From Pedobacter riviphilus (GTDB lineage Bacteria > Bacteroidota > Bacteroidia > Sphingobacteriales > Sphingobacteriaceae): a DNA stretch of 64,000 nt. The translations under genes and the position numbers were made by a program. The stretch is from positions 1,922,001-1,986,000 of the forward strand of contig NZ_CP061171.1 of assembly GCF_014692875.1 (NCBI RefSeq). Direction: 5' to 3'. Shown one piece after another: positions 9,803 to 18,336 of this stretch (positions are counted from its first letter, which is position 1; the number at the start of each line of letters is the position of its first letter). Below the pieces are notes generated by a model, which was given only the letters and a program-made list of their open reading frames with translations, was not told where the DNA came from and did not search any database.

Positions 9803-10010
9803 TTGTACAAAATATGTTTGAGGCATAAATGTTCTTAATGTTATGTTCCATACATTAGGTATTTATCTTCGTCCTAAAATTTTCTTTCTGATTACGTCAG
9901 AAGATTGGATTAGGCCTTTGAGGAGTTCACTTGTGAGTTGAATACAACTGGTGGTTGCTTAAAAGTAACAATAAGTAGCGTAATTACAACTAAAATGAGC
10001 GGGTGATTTA

Positions 10011-10041
10011 TTGAATCCGACTATTTGACCAACTACCTTTG
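10011..10041 (+). promoter_or_regulatory. Bacteroidota-type promoter of the HTH-pentapeptide gene
   Basis: TTG at 10011-10013, 20 bp spacer, then TACCTTTG at 10034-10041, which fits the TTTG-N19-TAnnTTTG consensus. The start codon is 32 bp further. The 270-bp region from 9803 holds no other gene that I can support. Confidence 0.6.
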
Positions 10042-10072
10042 TCATGTCGAAAGATAAAAAAAGACAGTATCT

Positions 10073-10987
10073 ATGGATTCAAAAATGATAGGCAATAAAA
10101 TTGCCGGAGCAAGAAAAAAAATAAATATGTCTCAAGCAGCATTGGCTGGACATGTATTTGTAAGCCCGCAGGCCGTTGGAAAATGGGAGCGGGGAGAGTC
10201 AATGCCAGATATTATTACACTGAACCAACTCACTAAGATTCTGAATGTTGATCTTAACTATTTTTCAGAAAACCTCTCATCTCCAAATGCCATCATTACG
10301 GTTGAAGAGACAATACCAGAGGTAAACGGTTTAACAGGTTCACATCAACCTCAGCTGCTGACCAATTTTAGCGGGAACGATCTGGCCAAAACCGATTTTG
10401 CTGGTGTTATTGCGCATAAGTTGAAATTTAACGGGAGTAATTTACGTGGCTCAGATTTTACCGGTGCTGACCTGACTGGCAGTTCGTTTCTAGGTAGTGA
10501 TGCACGTGAAACTAGTTTTCAAGCTGCAAACCTTACTGATTGTAGCCTGTCGGCTACTGATCTTACAGCCGCTAATTTTGATCAGGCCATTTTGGTGCGT
10601 ACAAAATTCTATGCTTTAGAACTGGCTGGGGCAAAAATAAGCAATGCCAAACTTACCAATGTAAAACTAAGCAAGACCGATTTGAGGAAAACAATTTTTG
10701 AAAATTGCGTGTTTGACGGGGTAGATTTTGACTATTCCGATCTGCGCGGACTTAGCTTAGATGGTCAGACTTTTACGGGGGTATTGTTCCACAACGCAGC
10801 ACTTAATGAAGCTACATTTAAAGGTGCAACACTTAAAAACGTATCTTTCCGCTCAACCTTCGCCCTTACCAACAAATATTACAAAGCCATCAAAACGATT
10901 TGCTTTGAAGGCGCAATAATGGATAAGCTAACTTATGCTTCACTCAAAGGTTTAGGGGCAAACCTTTCAAAGGTTAATCTTTTATAA
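10073..10987 (+). CDS. XRE-type HTH protein fused to pentapeptide repeats
   Basis: 304 residues. Residues 6-62 form an XRE/Cro helix-turn-helix (ARKKINMSQAALAGHVFVSPQAVGKWERGESMPD). After a short linker, residues 100-300 are built of A(D/N)LXX pentapeptide repeats (for example NLRGSDFTGADLTGSSFLGSD), which fold as a right-handed quadrilateral beta-helix. Pentapeptide proteins of the Qnr/MfpA kind mimic DNA and bind gyrase, but most have other or unknown roles. Here the beta-helix may sense a ligand or partner, or occupy the DNA-binding face. The gene is monocistronic with its own promoter. Confidence 0.85.
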   Translation: MDSKMIGNKIAGARKKINMSQAALAGHVFVSPQAVGKWERGESMPDIITLNQLTKILNVDLNYFSENLSSPNAIITVEETIPEVNGLTGSHQPQLLTNFSGNDLAKTDFAGVIAHKLKFNGSNLRGSDFTGADLTGSSFLGSDARETSFQAANLTDCSLSATDLTAANFDQAILVRTKFYALELAGAKISNAKLTNVKLSKTDLRKTIFENCVFDGVDFDYSDLRGLSLDGQTFTGVLFHNAALNEATFKGATLKNVSFRSTFALTNKYYKAIKTICFEGAIMDKLTYASLKGLGANLSKVNLL

Positions 10988-11165
10988 TAAGATCAAAAGA
11001 AAGACAAAAGTTGCTCCAGTACTTAAGGTATTTAAAATAGAATGACTGTTCGGTTTAATGCACGAACCGCTAATATACTATTATCAGAATAGGTGCGTTG
11101 AACATTTTTGCTAAGTTTGAACCATGGCATTCTATTGAGTAGCAGTTTATAAACTCTAGGCCTGA

Positions 11166-12071
11166 ATGCAATATCCAAAACATTATACCGCCTCGCATAA
11201 AATGGAAATCAGAGCACAAAAATTAAAGGCCATCATTGAGTGGTCTGAAAAAAACGAAGATGTAAGAGCACTCTTATTAACAAGTTCACTAGTAAATCCA
11301 TCAGCTCCTGTTGACGAATTCAGTGATTTAGATATTGAATTTATTTTTAAGAGTAATGTAAGCTACGTTTCAAATAAAAATTGGACACTTGATTTCGGAA
11401 ATCCAATAGCGATGGTTGAAGAAGATGAAAGTTGTTTCGACAATAAACACGCCATGAAAATGGTCTTGTATGATGATGGTGTTAAAGTAGATTTTAAACT
11501 ATACAGTATATCAAAATTTGTAGAAGAAACCCAGCAAAAAGAACTACCTGAAGATTGGGATATCGGCTATAAAATTCTTCTTGATAAAGATGGTGTTACA
11601 AAGAAAATGTTAAAACCAACTTATCGGGTTTCCATTATAAACAGACCATCTGAAAAAGAGTTTAAGGTTATTCTTAACGATTTTTGGTGGGATACAACCT
11701 ATGTAGCTAAATGTCTTGCAAGAGAGGACATATTTTATGCGAAATTTATGTCGGAGACCATTATACGTACAGAATATCTGATTCCTTTAATCGAATGGTA
11801 TATTTCGAGTGAGCATAATTGGAATATCACAACTAATAAATACGGAAGACTCTTTAAAAAGTATCTAACCTCAGAAATATGGGCAAAAATAGAAGAAACA
11901 TTTTCAGGAAGCAATTTAGGCGATAATTGGAAGGCTTTATTGGCAATGGCAGACCTCGTATCTCAAATTGGAACTGATTTATCAAAAAAACTAGGTTATC
12001 CATACCCCGATAAATTGGAAAAAGATATTCGAAAATATTTAGCTGGAATAAAAACTAAATGTCAACTTTAA
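11166..12071 (+). CDS. ANT(6)-like aminoglycoside 6-adenylyltransferase family protein
   Basis: 301 residues with the nucleotidyltransferase motif of the family: LLTSS at 37-41 and SDLDIEF with the metal-binding D54-x-D56, followed by a C-terminal helical domain. Members such as AadK/AadS/AadE transfer AMP to streptomycin; many chromosomal Bacteroidota copies have not been tested. Known members begin about where Met13 (base 11202) lies, so the true start could be 11202. It runs convergent to the Thg1-like gene, 71 bp away. Whether it gives resistance cannot be judged from sequence. Confidence 0.82.
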   Translation: MQYPKHYTASHKMEIRAQKLKAIIEWSEKNEDVRALLLTSSLVNPSAPVDEFSDLDIEFIFKSNVSYVSNKNWTLDFGNPIAMVEEDESCFDNKHAMKMVLYDDGVKVDFKLYSISKFVEETQQKELPEDWDIGYKILLDKDGVTKKMLKPTYRVSIINRPSEKEFKVILNDFWWDTTYVAKCLAREDIFYAKFMSETIIRTEYLIPLIEWYISSEHNWNITTNKYGRLFKKYLTSEIWAKIEETFSGSNLGDNWKALLAMADLVSQIGTDLSKKLGYPYPDKLEKDIRKYLAGIKTKCQL

Positions 12072-12142
12072 AGAGTAATGATATTTCTTTTGCCAGACAA
12101 ATATGATTTTTTTGCTAGGCTTGAATAGGAAAATGATGCTAA

Positions 12143-12934
12143 CTATTTAGTAATAAAAATTGAACTAGAAAGTGGTTCCTGTTCTAAAAAATCAAATATG
12201 AATTTGTTGTATTCTTCCCGCATCGGCAATTCGAGATCAGTGTACAGAACTCTTTTATCAGCGAATACATATTCATTGGTTTTAGGATTAAATCCTTCTT
12301 TTTTTATATTTTTCCAATAAAACCCTATTCCTCTTTTTTGCCAAGCAGGCAGGTTGTTGAAATTGATACCATATTGAAATAATAATTCGTTTTTGGCAGC
12401 AATACTCATGCCTTTAATTTTAGAAGAAGCTTGATTTCTGCTATGATTATCTTTTCTCAATTGCCAATAGCAATATGCATTCAAAGCATTTCTGTGCGCA
12501 TCTTCGCTACGCCACCTGAAATAATCCTCAACTAATCTTTTGTTTGGCAGTTCAGAAATACGACAGTCAAACGCACCTACGTCCCCAAAAATGGAAGAAA
12601 ATTTAGCACTTGCTTCACCAGCCAGTACTGAAATATATTTTCTTGTCTTTCGCCCAAAAAGATTTTCATTAGGATGAAAAAGTAACGATATTTCATCACT
12701 TTGTGTATAACCGTAAATGATATTGAAACCGCAATTCATCAGGTGTTTTACAGTTTCAATCATCAGATTCCGAAATTTTTCATCAAAAGGCTTTTCAAAC
12801 TGATGTACTTCCTTGGTAAGCCTGGTAAAACCCCGACCATCAATTCTGGCAATCATATACATCTCCGGTAAAACACAATAATCCTGAGCGGTTTCATAAA
12901 CCCTCATCTTCGCATCCAAACTATTAAATTTCAT
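12143..12934 (-). CDS. Thg1-like 3'-5' RNA polymerase (tRNA-His guanylyltransferase family)
   Basis: 263 residues with the family signatures: RIDGRGFTRLT (metal-binding Asp32), YTQSDEISLLF (Asp80, Glu81), FGRKTRKYISVLAGEASAKF and DAHRNALNAYCYW, the bacterial form of the eukaryotic HINNLYN motif. Thg1 adds G-1 to tRNA-His; bacterial Thg1-like proteins instead extend 5'-truncated tRNAs in the 3'-5' direction, copying the other strand. Most bacteria encode G-1 in the tRNA gene, so repair is the likely job. It overlaps the upstream kinase gene by 11 bp, so the two are co-translated. All catalytic acids are present. Confidence 0.92.
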   Translation of the reverse strand: MKFNSLDAKMRVYETAQDYCVLPEMYMIARIDGRGFTRLTKEVHQFEKPFDEKFRNLMIETVKHLMNCGFNIIYGYTQSDEISLLFHPNENLFGRKTRKYISVLAGEASAKFSSIFGDVGAFDCRISELPNKRLVEDYFRWRSEDAHRNALNAYCYWQLRKDNHSRNQASSKIKGMSIAAKNELLFQYGINFNNLPAWQKRGIGFYWKNIKKEGFNPKTNEYVFADKRVLYTDLELPMREEYNKFIFDFLEQEPLSSSIFITK

Positions 12935-13370
12935 CTGACCATGGTTTTATAGTAAATTCGTTATTCTCGGTTATTACATAATACAATTCGTCGAAGCCCT
13001 CGCTAAACGAAGGTAAATCTAGTTTTTTAAAAGTTCCTCTTATACCTATTTCAGGGATTTTATCCTTTCCGGAACGTTGATTATTCCGTTCAATAGCATC
13101 AGATAATTTCGATTGAAAATAATATCCGGTTACTTTAAATTTATTTTCTTTTGCAATGGTTATGTATTTTGCTCTTTCTTTTAGCGAAGGATTAGTATTA
13201 TCTACCACAAAAGGCTGGGAGGTAAGGATGCAGGTTTCAATAAACCTAAGTTCTTTATTTCGGGTATTCAATAAATCCATGGAAATGTGAACATGCGTTT
13301 TAAAAAACTTCTCCTTAAAAAAAGTAGTTTTTCCCGTTGCCTGAATGCCGCAAAATATGACTGCTTCCAT
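12924..13370 (-). CDS. polynucleotide-kinase-like P-loop ATPase
   Basis: 148 residues of the AAA_33/T4 Pnk-kinase type. Walker A is GIQATGKTT (8-16); SMDLLNTR carries Asp32 and Arg37 in the place of the substrate-binding Asp/Arg of T4 polynucleotide kinase; VDNTNPSLKER forms the next conserved block; the lid has IERNNQRSG. Such enzymes phosphorylate 5'-OH ends of nucleic acids or small alcohols. Being first in an operon with a Thg1-like polymerase that needs an activated 5' end, it is most likely an RNA 5'-end kinase; this is inference. No phosphatase or ligase gene is beside it. Confidence 0.85.
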   Translation of the reverse strand: MEAVIFCGIQATGKTTFFKEKFFKTHVHISMDLLNTRNKELRFIETCILTSQPFVVDNTNPSLKERAKYITIAKENKFKVTGYYFQSKLSDAIERNNQRSGKDKIPEIGIRGTFKKLDLPSFSEGFDELYYVITENNEFTIKPWSDEI

Positions 13371-13442
13371 AAGCTCAAAGATGCAATTTTATGGATATAA
13401 AAAAAGGAAGAACTATTTTAATTAAGCAAATATTCGTGAGCA

Positions 13443-13456
13443 GGAATGACCATTCC
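13443..13456. promoter_or_regulatory. 14-bp palindrome upstream of the kinase/Thg1-like operon
   Basis: GGAATG-AC-CATTCC is a perfect inverted repeat with a 2-bp centre, 73 bp upstream of the kinase start codon. It could be an operator; the sequence alone does not show which protein binds. Confidence 0.35.
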
Positions 13457-13548
13457 ATTTTTTGAACTACTTTTTTTGTGAAATAGCGTAAAGTTATTTC
13501 TTCTATATAAATCATTCAGAATGGTCAGGTCAAATGATACGGACTTAA

Positions 13549-14520
13549 TTAATTATCAGATGGGCTTATTAGCGAAACAATTATTCTTTTTTTGTTAAAT
13601 TCAATAGCCAACTCAGCAGATATTTTTACCTCTATCTTCTGTCCATCTTGTTCTCCCGGAATCCACAGGGGTGCGTTTAAAATAGCGTCAATAATAGCCT
13701 TATTTACTTCAGAGTCTAAATCTGCATCCGTAATGTTTCTTGTTATTACACTTGGTTTAATAATTCGCCCTGTTGTATCTACGTTAAAAGTATAAACCGA
13801 CCTTTTTGTGCCAGATTGGCTGATACCTTTTTTCGAAAGCTGGACGTTTAAGTAACGAATAAAGTCATACTTGGGGCGGGGGTCAGTTACCTTATAGTTA
13901 TTCTTTTTTTCGTTAATAGTGGGGATTGTTTTTATCAGTTTATTTTTCTTGTAAATATCAGTTTGCATGGTATCGCCTTTTCCTGATAATATATACCATC
14001 CGCCTTCTCTCATATCATCAACATAATTTCCGCTTATTGATATTTTCCCGCCACTATAGCTTTCGTATAAACCATTCAATTTACCATGTTCAAACGTTTG
14101 AGTGATTATTTTTTCATTGGAATTATTAAAAGTAGTCCAAATACCTGTTTTTTCTCCATCAACGAAGTATCCAACCATCTTTAGAGAATTTTTTGCCGGT
14201 ACGATTACAGTGTCCGCTTTATGGGTAGTATAATTATAAGTAATTAGTAAATGTGGTGGATTATACTCATAATATTTGAACCTCCCTGATGGTATAGTTA
14301 ATTTTTCATCCTTAAATGTTCCTATAGTTATTATACTATCTTGTGTATCATATTCATGAACTATCCAGGCAGAATTAGAGGCTAACTTTTCAACTACAAA
14401 ACGGCTGTTATTACGTATAGAATCCAGAGTATCACCAAAGGGAGGTAGTAGTACAATACGTGATTGAGCCATTAATAACGCAGGAAAAAACAAAAATAAT
14501 AAGAGAAAGCGATTTGACAT
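13549..14520 (-). CDS. secreted protein with MORN-like repeats and TonB C-terminal-like domain
   Basis: 323 residues with a signal peptide (about 1-18, ending MAQ). Residues 110-190 hold repeats such as GYFVDGEKTGIW, GKLNGLYESY and GNYVDDMREGGWY, the YwqK/MORN-like pattern. The last 110 residues resemble the TonB C-terminal domain (VYTFNVDTTGRIIKPSVITRN). In Bacteroidota such proteins are often called energy-transducer TonB family, but there is no membrane anchor here, so a periplasmic or surface role is more likely. Function unknown. Confidence 0.7.
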   Translation of the reverse strand: MSNRFLLLFLFFPALLMAQSRIVLLPPFGDTLDSIRNNSRFVVEKLASNSAWIVHEYDTQDSIITIGTFKDEKLTIPSGRFKYYEYNPPHLLITYNYTTHKADTVIVPAKNSLKMVGYFVDGEKTGIWTTFNNSNEKIITQTFEHGKLNGLYESYSGGKISISGNYVDDMREGGWYILSGKGDTMQTDIYKKNKLIKTIPTINEKKNNYKVTDPRPKYDFIRYLNVQLSKKGISQSGTKRSVYTFNVDTTGRIIKPSVITRNITDADLDSEVNKAIIDAILNAPLWIPGEQDGQKIEVKISAELAIEFNKKRIIVSLISPSDN

Positions 14521-14669
14521 GCTTAAATATATAGAAATTAGTAAAGAAAAAAGCTATAAAAAAAAACAGCACCGTGCCTGCATAATTTTTATTAAAGGTC
14601 ATAGTCACGAGTGCATAGGTATTAGATTTCCCATTTTAGGATGGAATCTTTAAGAAAAGACTTGAAAAC

Positions 14670-14691
14670 AAAAAACCCGACTATCGTCGGG
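14670..14691 (-). terminator. intrinsic terminator of tRNA-Ser
   Basis: A 6-bp GC-rich stem, CCCGAC (14676-14681) with GTCGGG (14686-14691), loop TATC, followed on the minus strand by a run of six U. It lies 12 bp past the tRNA 3' end. Confidence 0.88.
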
Positions 14692-14702
14692 CTCTATATT
14701 TT

Positions 14703-14790
14703 TGGCGGAAAGCGAGGGATTCGAACCCCCGGACCTGTTACAGTCAACAGTTTTCAAGACTGCCGCATTCGACCACTCTGCCAGCTTTCC
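14703..14790 (-). tRNA. tRNA-Ser(UGA)
   Basis: Read on the minus strand, the acceptor arms GGAAAGC and GCTTTCC pair, followed by discriminator G and an encoded CCA at 14705-14703. The anticodon loop is CTTGAAA with anticodon TGA, decoding UCA serine codons. There is a long variable arm as in class II tRNAs, and a T loop GGTTCGAATCC. Length is 88 nt. It is a single gene with its own promoter and terminator. Confidence 0.97.
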
Positions 14791-14795
14791 GGAGG

Positions 14796-14826
14796 CAAAA
14801 GTACGAACTCCGGTTAAATCTGCAAA
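14796..14826 (-). promoter_or_regulatory. promoter of tRNA-Ser
   Basis: On the minus strand: TTTG (14826-14823), 19-bp spacer, TACTTTTG (14803-14796). This is an exact TTTG-N19-TAnnTTTG Bacteroidota promoter, ending 5 bp before the mature tRNA 5' end. Confidence 0.85.
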
Positions 14827-14885
14827 CTATGAATGCTTTTTTTTTATATAAACTTGATAATTCCTTAACACAGAGGGAGAAAAAA

Positions 14886-15875
14886 TTATTTCTTCTGTAT
14901 ATTTTCTTCAATTGGCTCCGATTTTTTGAACAAATTAAAGGTAGGACGGATGATCTTCACACTTCTTTTACTCACATCAACACTTGCATTGAGCTCAAAA
15001 CCGATCAATAAAATCAAAGAATTGAGGTAAAGCCAGATCATCACCACAATTAATGTTCCAATAGAACCATATACTTTGTTATACGACGCAAAATGGTTGA
15101 TATAGAAAGAAAAGCCCCAGATGGTAAGGAAGGCCAGTATAGTAGCCAGCCATGAGCCTGCACTGAACAAGCGCCATTTTTTGGTATGCGATGGCCCGTA
15201 GCGGTACAGAATTGAAATGGTAATGAAATATAAGATCGCTAGTAATGCCCAACGCGTAAATTTGATCGTATAAATCAAAAAACTATCTTTTAGATGTAGT
15301 TCGTCGTTGATTTTGTTCAGCAGAACCTCTCCCAAAGCCATCGCACTGATGCAGATGATGATCGAAAAGCAGATAATGATGGTTAGTATAAGCGCTATTA
15401 AACGTTGTTTTATCCAGCCTCTGGTTTCGATAATCAACGATGATTTATTAAAAGCCTTCATTAGGTTTTTAACTCCATTAGTAGCAAAAAACAATGCCGA
15501 AAAAAAACCGAAAGACAACAAGCCAGTATTCTGCTTTTTGATAATGTCTTTCAATGTCGTTTCAAAGGCATCAAAAGCATTGTGTGGCAATACCAGCTGG
15601 ATTAAATTTAAAAGCTGATCCTGGAACCCCTTAATCGGTATAAAAGGAATCAAAGTAAACAAGAATATGATCCCAGGAAAAATGGCCAGCATGAAACTGT
15701 ACGCTAAAGATGATGACTTGTTTACCAAAGCATCTTTTCCGATTTCGCGAAAGAAAAATGTAGCTACAGTATACAAGGGGAGTGGGCTAAAACCAGGCAA
15801 AATACATCCTTTCGTCCATTCTATAAATCTAGAATAGAGTTTAAGATGTAATAATTGCCGATGTAACCATTCCAT
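14886..15875 (-). CDS. YihY/BrkB-family membrane protein
   Basis: 329 residues with about six hydrophobic helices and the family's FFREIGKDALVNKSSSLAYSFMLAIFPG start (residues 44-71, split here in two motifs: FFREIGKDAL and SLAYSFMLAIFPG). YihY/BrkB proteins were once called ribonuclease BN by mistake; they are inner-membrane proteins of uncertain function. It is the last gene of the PASTA-mltG-thioesterase operon, 12 bp after the thioesterase, so an envelope role is likely. Confidence 0.9.
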   Translation of the reverse strand: MEWLHRQLLHLKLYSRFIEWTKGCILPGFSPLPLYTVATFFFREIGKDALVNKSSSLAYSFMLAIFPGIIFLFTLIPFIPIKGFQDQLLNLIQLVLPHNAFDAFETTLKDIIKKQNTGLLSFGFFSALFFATNGVKNLMKAFNKSSLIIETRGWIKQRLIALILTIIICFSIIICISAMALGEVLLNKINDELHLKDSFLIYTIKFTRWALLAILYFITISILYRYGPSHTKKWRLFSAGSWLATILAFLTIWGFSFYINHFASYNKVYGSIGTLIVVMIWLYLNSLILLIGFELNASVDVSKRSVKIIRPTFNLFKKSEPIEENIQKK

Positions 15876-15887
15876 TGTATTTGTTAA

Positions 15888-16292
15888 TTAAAAAAACACC
15901 GATAGTTTTTCCATAAAGTTTTCGGGCGGATTTGTAGGTTTGTTTTTCTTCATGTCAACAAAAACCAGTGTGGTTGCCCCAATGTTTATGAGTTCTTCTT
16001 TTTCATTGTATAGCTCATACTCAAAAAAGATCCTGATGCCTGGCAAGGTTTTGATGATCGTTTTTACGGTAATTTCCTGGTCGTAAAGGGCAGGTTTAAT
16101 GTATTTGCACTTTAATTCTAAAACAGGCATCATAATCCCGTCAGCTTCCATCGAGCTATAGCTCATACCCAAACTGCGCAACATTTCTACCCGGCCTACT
16201 TCGTAGTACTGCGCATAATTGCCATAATACATATAGCCCATTTGGTCGGTTTCACCGTACCGAACCCTGATTTTTGTACTGTGGCTATACAT
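15888..16292 (-). CDS. acyl-CoA thioesterase, 4HBT/YbgC type
   Basis: 134 residues, a single hot-dog domain. The RYGETDQMGYMYYGNY segment near the N-terminus carries the catalytic Asp16 of the 4-hydroxybenzoyl-CoA thioesterase/YbgC family. These hydrolyse short or medium acyl-CoA or acyl-ACP thioesters in the cytosol. Its start codon overlaps the mltG stop by one base (TAATG), so it is translationally coupled to envelope genes. Confidence 0.9.
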   Translation of the reverse strand: MYSHSTKIRVRYGETDQMGYMYYGNYAQYYEVGRVEMLRSLGMSYSSMEADGIMMPVLELKCKYIKPALYDQEITVKTIIKTLPGIRIFFEYELYNEKEELINIGATTLVFVDMKKNKPTNPPENFMEKLSVFF

Positions 16293-17347
16293 TACTTAAA
16301 TATATTTCTTTTATTTAAAGCCTCACGGTATTTCTTGGCATTTATTTCGTGTTCTGCCTTGGTTTCGGCAAAGTTATGGTAGCCAGAAAAATCTTCTTTG
16401 GCACACATGTAAATATAATTGTTGTTGTCGCGGTTTAGTACAGCATCAATGGCATTAATACTGGGCATCATAATTGGTCCGGGAGGTAAACCCGCATATT
16501 TATAAGTGTTATAAAGCGACTGTACCTGTAGTAATTTCCCGGTTACCCTTTTAACCGTAAAATCGTTGTTTGCAAAAATTACTGTTGGATCGGCCTGCAG
16601 CAATATGCCTTTATTTAAGCGGTTTAAGTACAAACCTGCAATAATGGGCATTTCTTTGTCGTAAAGCGCCTCTGCATCAACAATAGAAGCCAAAGTGTAT
16701 ACTTGTGCCGGTGTAAGGTTTAAACTTGCTGCTTTTTGCTTGCGGTCTGCTGTCCAGAATTTATCGTACTCCTTGTGCATACGCTCAAAGAAGTCAACAG
16801 GAGAAATATTCCAGTACATTTCATAAGTATTCGGGATAAACATGGCATACACATTATCCTGGTTAAAACCATATTTGCTAATCAGCGCTGTAGAATCTAA
16901 CACCTTGATAAAGCTTAACGAATCGGCTTCCAGATTGCTGGCCAGATATGCGGCAAAGTTTTCTTTCTTACGGATGTTATGGAATTTCAATTTAACCGGA
17001 TCTTGATTCCCAGCTTTAATTAAGTTAATCAGCGTACGATTGGTCATTCCTTTGGTTAAGCGGTAGCGACCCGGTTTAACACTTGTAGCTAAATTCATTT
17101 TTCCGGCAGCTGCAGTAAAAGAAGAGATGTTTTTTACCAGATCTTTCTTTTTAATTTCTGCAATCAAATCATCGTAGCTGCTTCCGGTTTTGATATATAA
17201 ATATTTTTGATTTTCGGTAACGTTAGGGGCAAAGTAAAGCCTGTAAATATTTAACGCAAAGTAACCGGCAATTAAAATAACCACAAGCGCAATAACTATT
17301 GCCGCTTTTTTGCCTGTACTCATGTTCTTTTTTTCTACTTCATTCAT
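16292..17347 (-). CDS. mltG: endolytic murein transglycosylase MltG
   Basis: 351 residues: a short cytosolic tail, one membrane helix (about 15-36), a LysM-like region, and the YceG catalytic domain. The SIVDAEALYDKEM segment aligns with the catalytic SIVEKET motif of E. coli MltG; the second acid, Glu226 here, is kept while the first is Asp. LLQADPTVIF and YNTYKYAGLPPGPI are also typical. MltG cuts nascent glycan strands at the outer face of the inner membrane. It lies 18 bp after the PASTA-protein gene. Confidence 0.95.
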   Translation of the reverse strand: MNEVEKKNMSTGKKAAIVIALVVILIAGYFALNIYRLYFAPNVTENQKYLYIKTGSSYDDLIAEIKKKDLVKNISSFTAAAGKMNLATSVKPGRYRLTKGMTNRTLINLIKAGNQDPVKLKFHNIRKKENFAAYLASNLEADSLSFIKVLDSTALISKYGFNQDNVYAMFIPNTYEMYWNISPVDFFERMHKEYDKFWTADRKQKAASLNLTPAQVYTLASIVDAEALYDKEMPIIAGLYLNRLNKGILLQADPTVIFANNDFTVKRVTGKLLQVQSLYNTYKYAGLPPGPIMMPSINAIDAVLNRDNNNYIYMCAKEDFSGYHNFAETKAEHEINAKKYREALNKRNIFK

Positions 17348-17365
17348 CTGTAATATGATACTTGT

Positions 17366-18136
17366 TTATTGTTGTTTATTAGATAGGGTAATGTTAATCT
17401 TGGTACCTATAGCCACTTTGGTTAACGAATCAACCAGCATAGGATCTTGTTTGACAATAATAGCGGCAGCACTATCGGTAATAGGGCCATCGTAAGTGAT
17501 GTTACCTAAACTCAGATTTGAGCCTCTTAAGCTAAATTTAGCTTCATCCATGGTTAAGCCCATTAACTGTGGAATATCTACTTCTTCGTTTCCACGTCCA
17601 TCGCCTAAAACCAGGTTAATCCTCGAGCCAACAGGCACAATCTGCCCAGCCGCAATCGGCTGACCGCCAAAAGATGCTTCTAAAACCACATCGCGACTTA
17701 CATCAGGTTTATAGGTCGTATCTCCAAGTTTTAATCTCGAGCTCTCTATAATTGCCTGCGCTTCTCTTAAGGTCTTAAACGCTATATCTGGGAATTTTGT
17801 ATTTGGTGTTTTACCTGCATTAATGGTTAAGTAAATGGTGCGGTTATCTTTTACAAAGGTATTAGGATCTGGATCCTGATCAATTACAATTCCCGCAGGT
17901 TGATCCATTATAAAAACAGAATCTACCTCATATTTTAGTCCGGCATCCTCAAGTTTCTTAACTGCCTGTTCAAATGGTAAACCTTTTACCATAGGCACAT
18001 TTAGGCCTTGCCCGTGTTTGGTGTAATATCTTAAACTAAAAAAAGCGACCAGTAGAAGCACAATAACAGTTACTATTGCAGCTAAAATGTTGTTTCTAAA
18101 CGATTTGGTTTTTAAATAATCTATAAATTTAGACAT
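17366..18136 (-). CDS. membrane-anchored PASTA-domain protein without kinase
   Basis: 256 residues: one membrane helix (about 17-39) and three PASTA domains (about 43-110, 115-185, 190-254), each with the V/P-x-hhGhxhxxA and V-x-x-Q-x-P pattern (for example VPMVKGLPFEQAVKKLEDAG). PASTA domains bind muropeptides or lipid II; in Gram-positives they sit on Ser/Thr kinases or penicillin-binding proteins, but here they stand alone. As first gene of the operon with mltG and divergent from ddl, it is probably a periplasmic peptidoglycan-binding factor. Confidence 0.9.
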   Translation of the reverse strand: MSKFIDYLKTKSFRNNILAAIVTVIVLLLVAFFSLRYYTKHGQGLNVPMVKGLPFEQAVKKLEDAGLKYEVDSVFIMDQPAGIVIDQDPDPNTFVKDNRTIYLTINAGKTPNTKFPDIAFKTLREAQAIIESSRLKLGDTTYKPDVSRDVVLEASFGGQPIAAGQIVPVGSRINLVLGDGRGNEEVDIPQLMGLTMDEAKFSLRGSNLSLGNITYDGPITDSAAAIIVKQDPMLVDSLTKVAIGTKINITLSNKQQ

Positions 18137-18271
18137 GAATCTTAATTTGGGTTATGCGTACAAGCTCAAATGTAACTATTTTAATGATTGATTGAATTAT
18201 TGAATACTTTTCCCCGTTCAATACTTCATTAAACCATTCAATAAATTCTCTCCTTCAATATTACTAAAGCA

Positions 18272-18291
18272 CAAAGATATTTATATTTTTG
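18272..18291. promoter_or_regulatory. back-to-back candidate promoters of the PASTA operon and ddl
   Basis: On the minus strand TATCTTTG (18279-18272) faces the PASTA operon; on the plus strand TATTTTTG (18284-18291) faces ddl, 46 bp before its ATG. Both fit TAnnTTTG and are only 4 bp apart, so the two transcripts may compete or be co-regulated. Neither has a clear -33 element. Confidence 0.45.
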
Positions 18292-18336
18292 AGGATATAT
18301 TTATATTCAATTTCTATTTATAAAAGGATTTTTAAC

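Noticed and set aside
10073..10987. Qnr-type quinolone-protection protein
   Set aside because: Pentapeptide repeats alone are not specific; the N-terminal HTH and lack of Qnr loops make this call unsafe.
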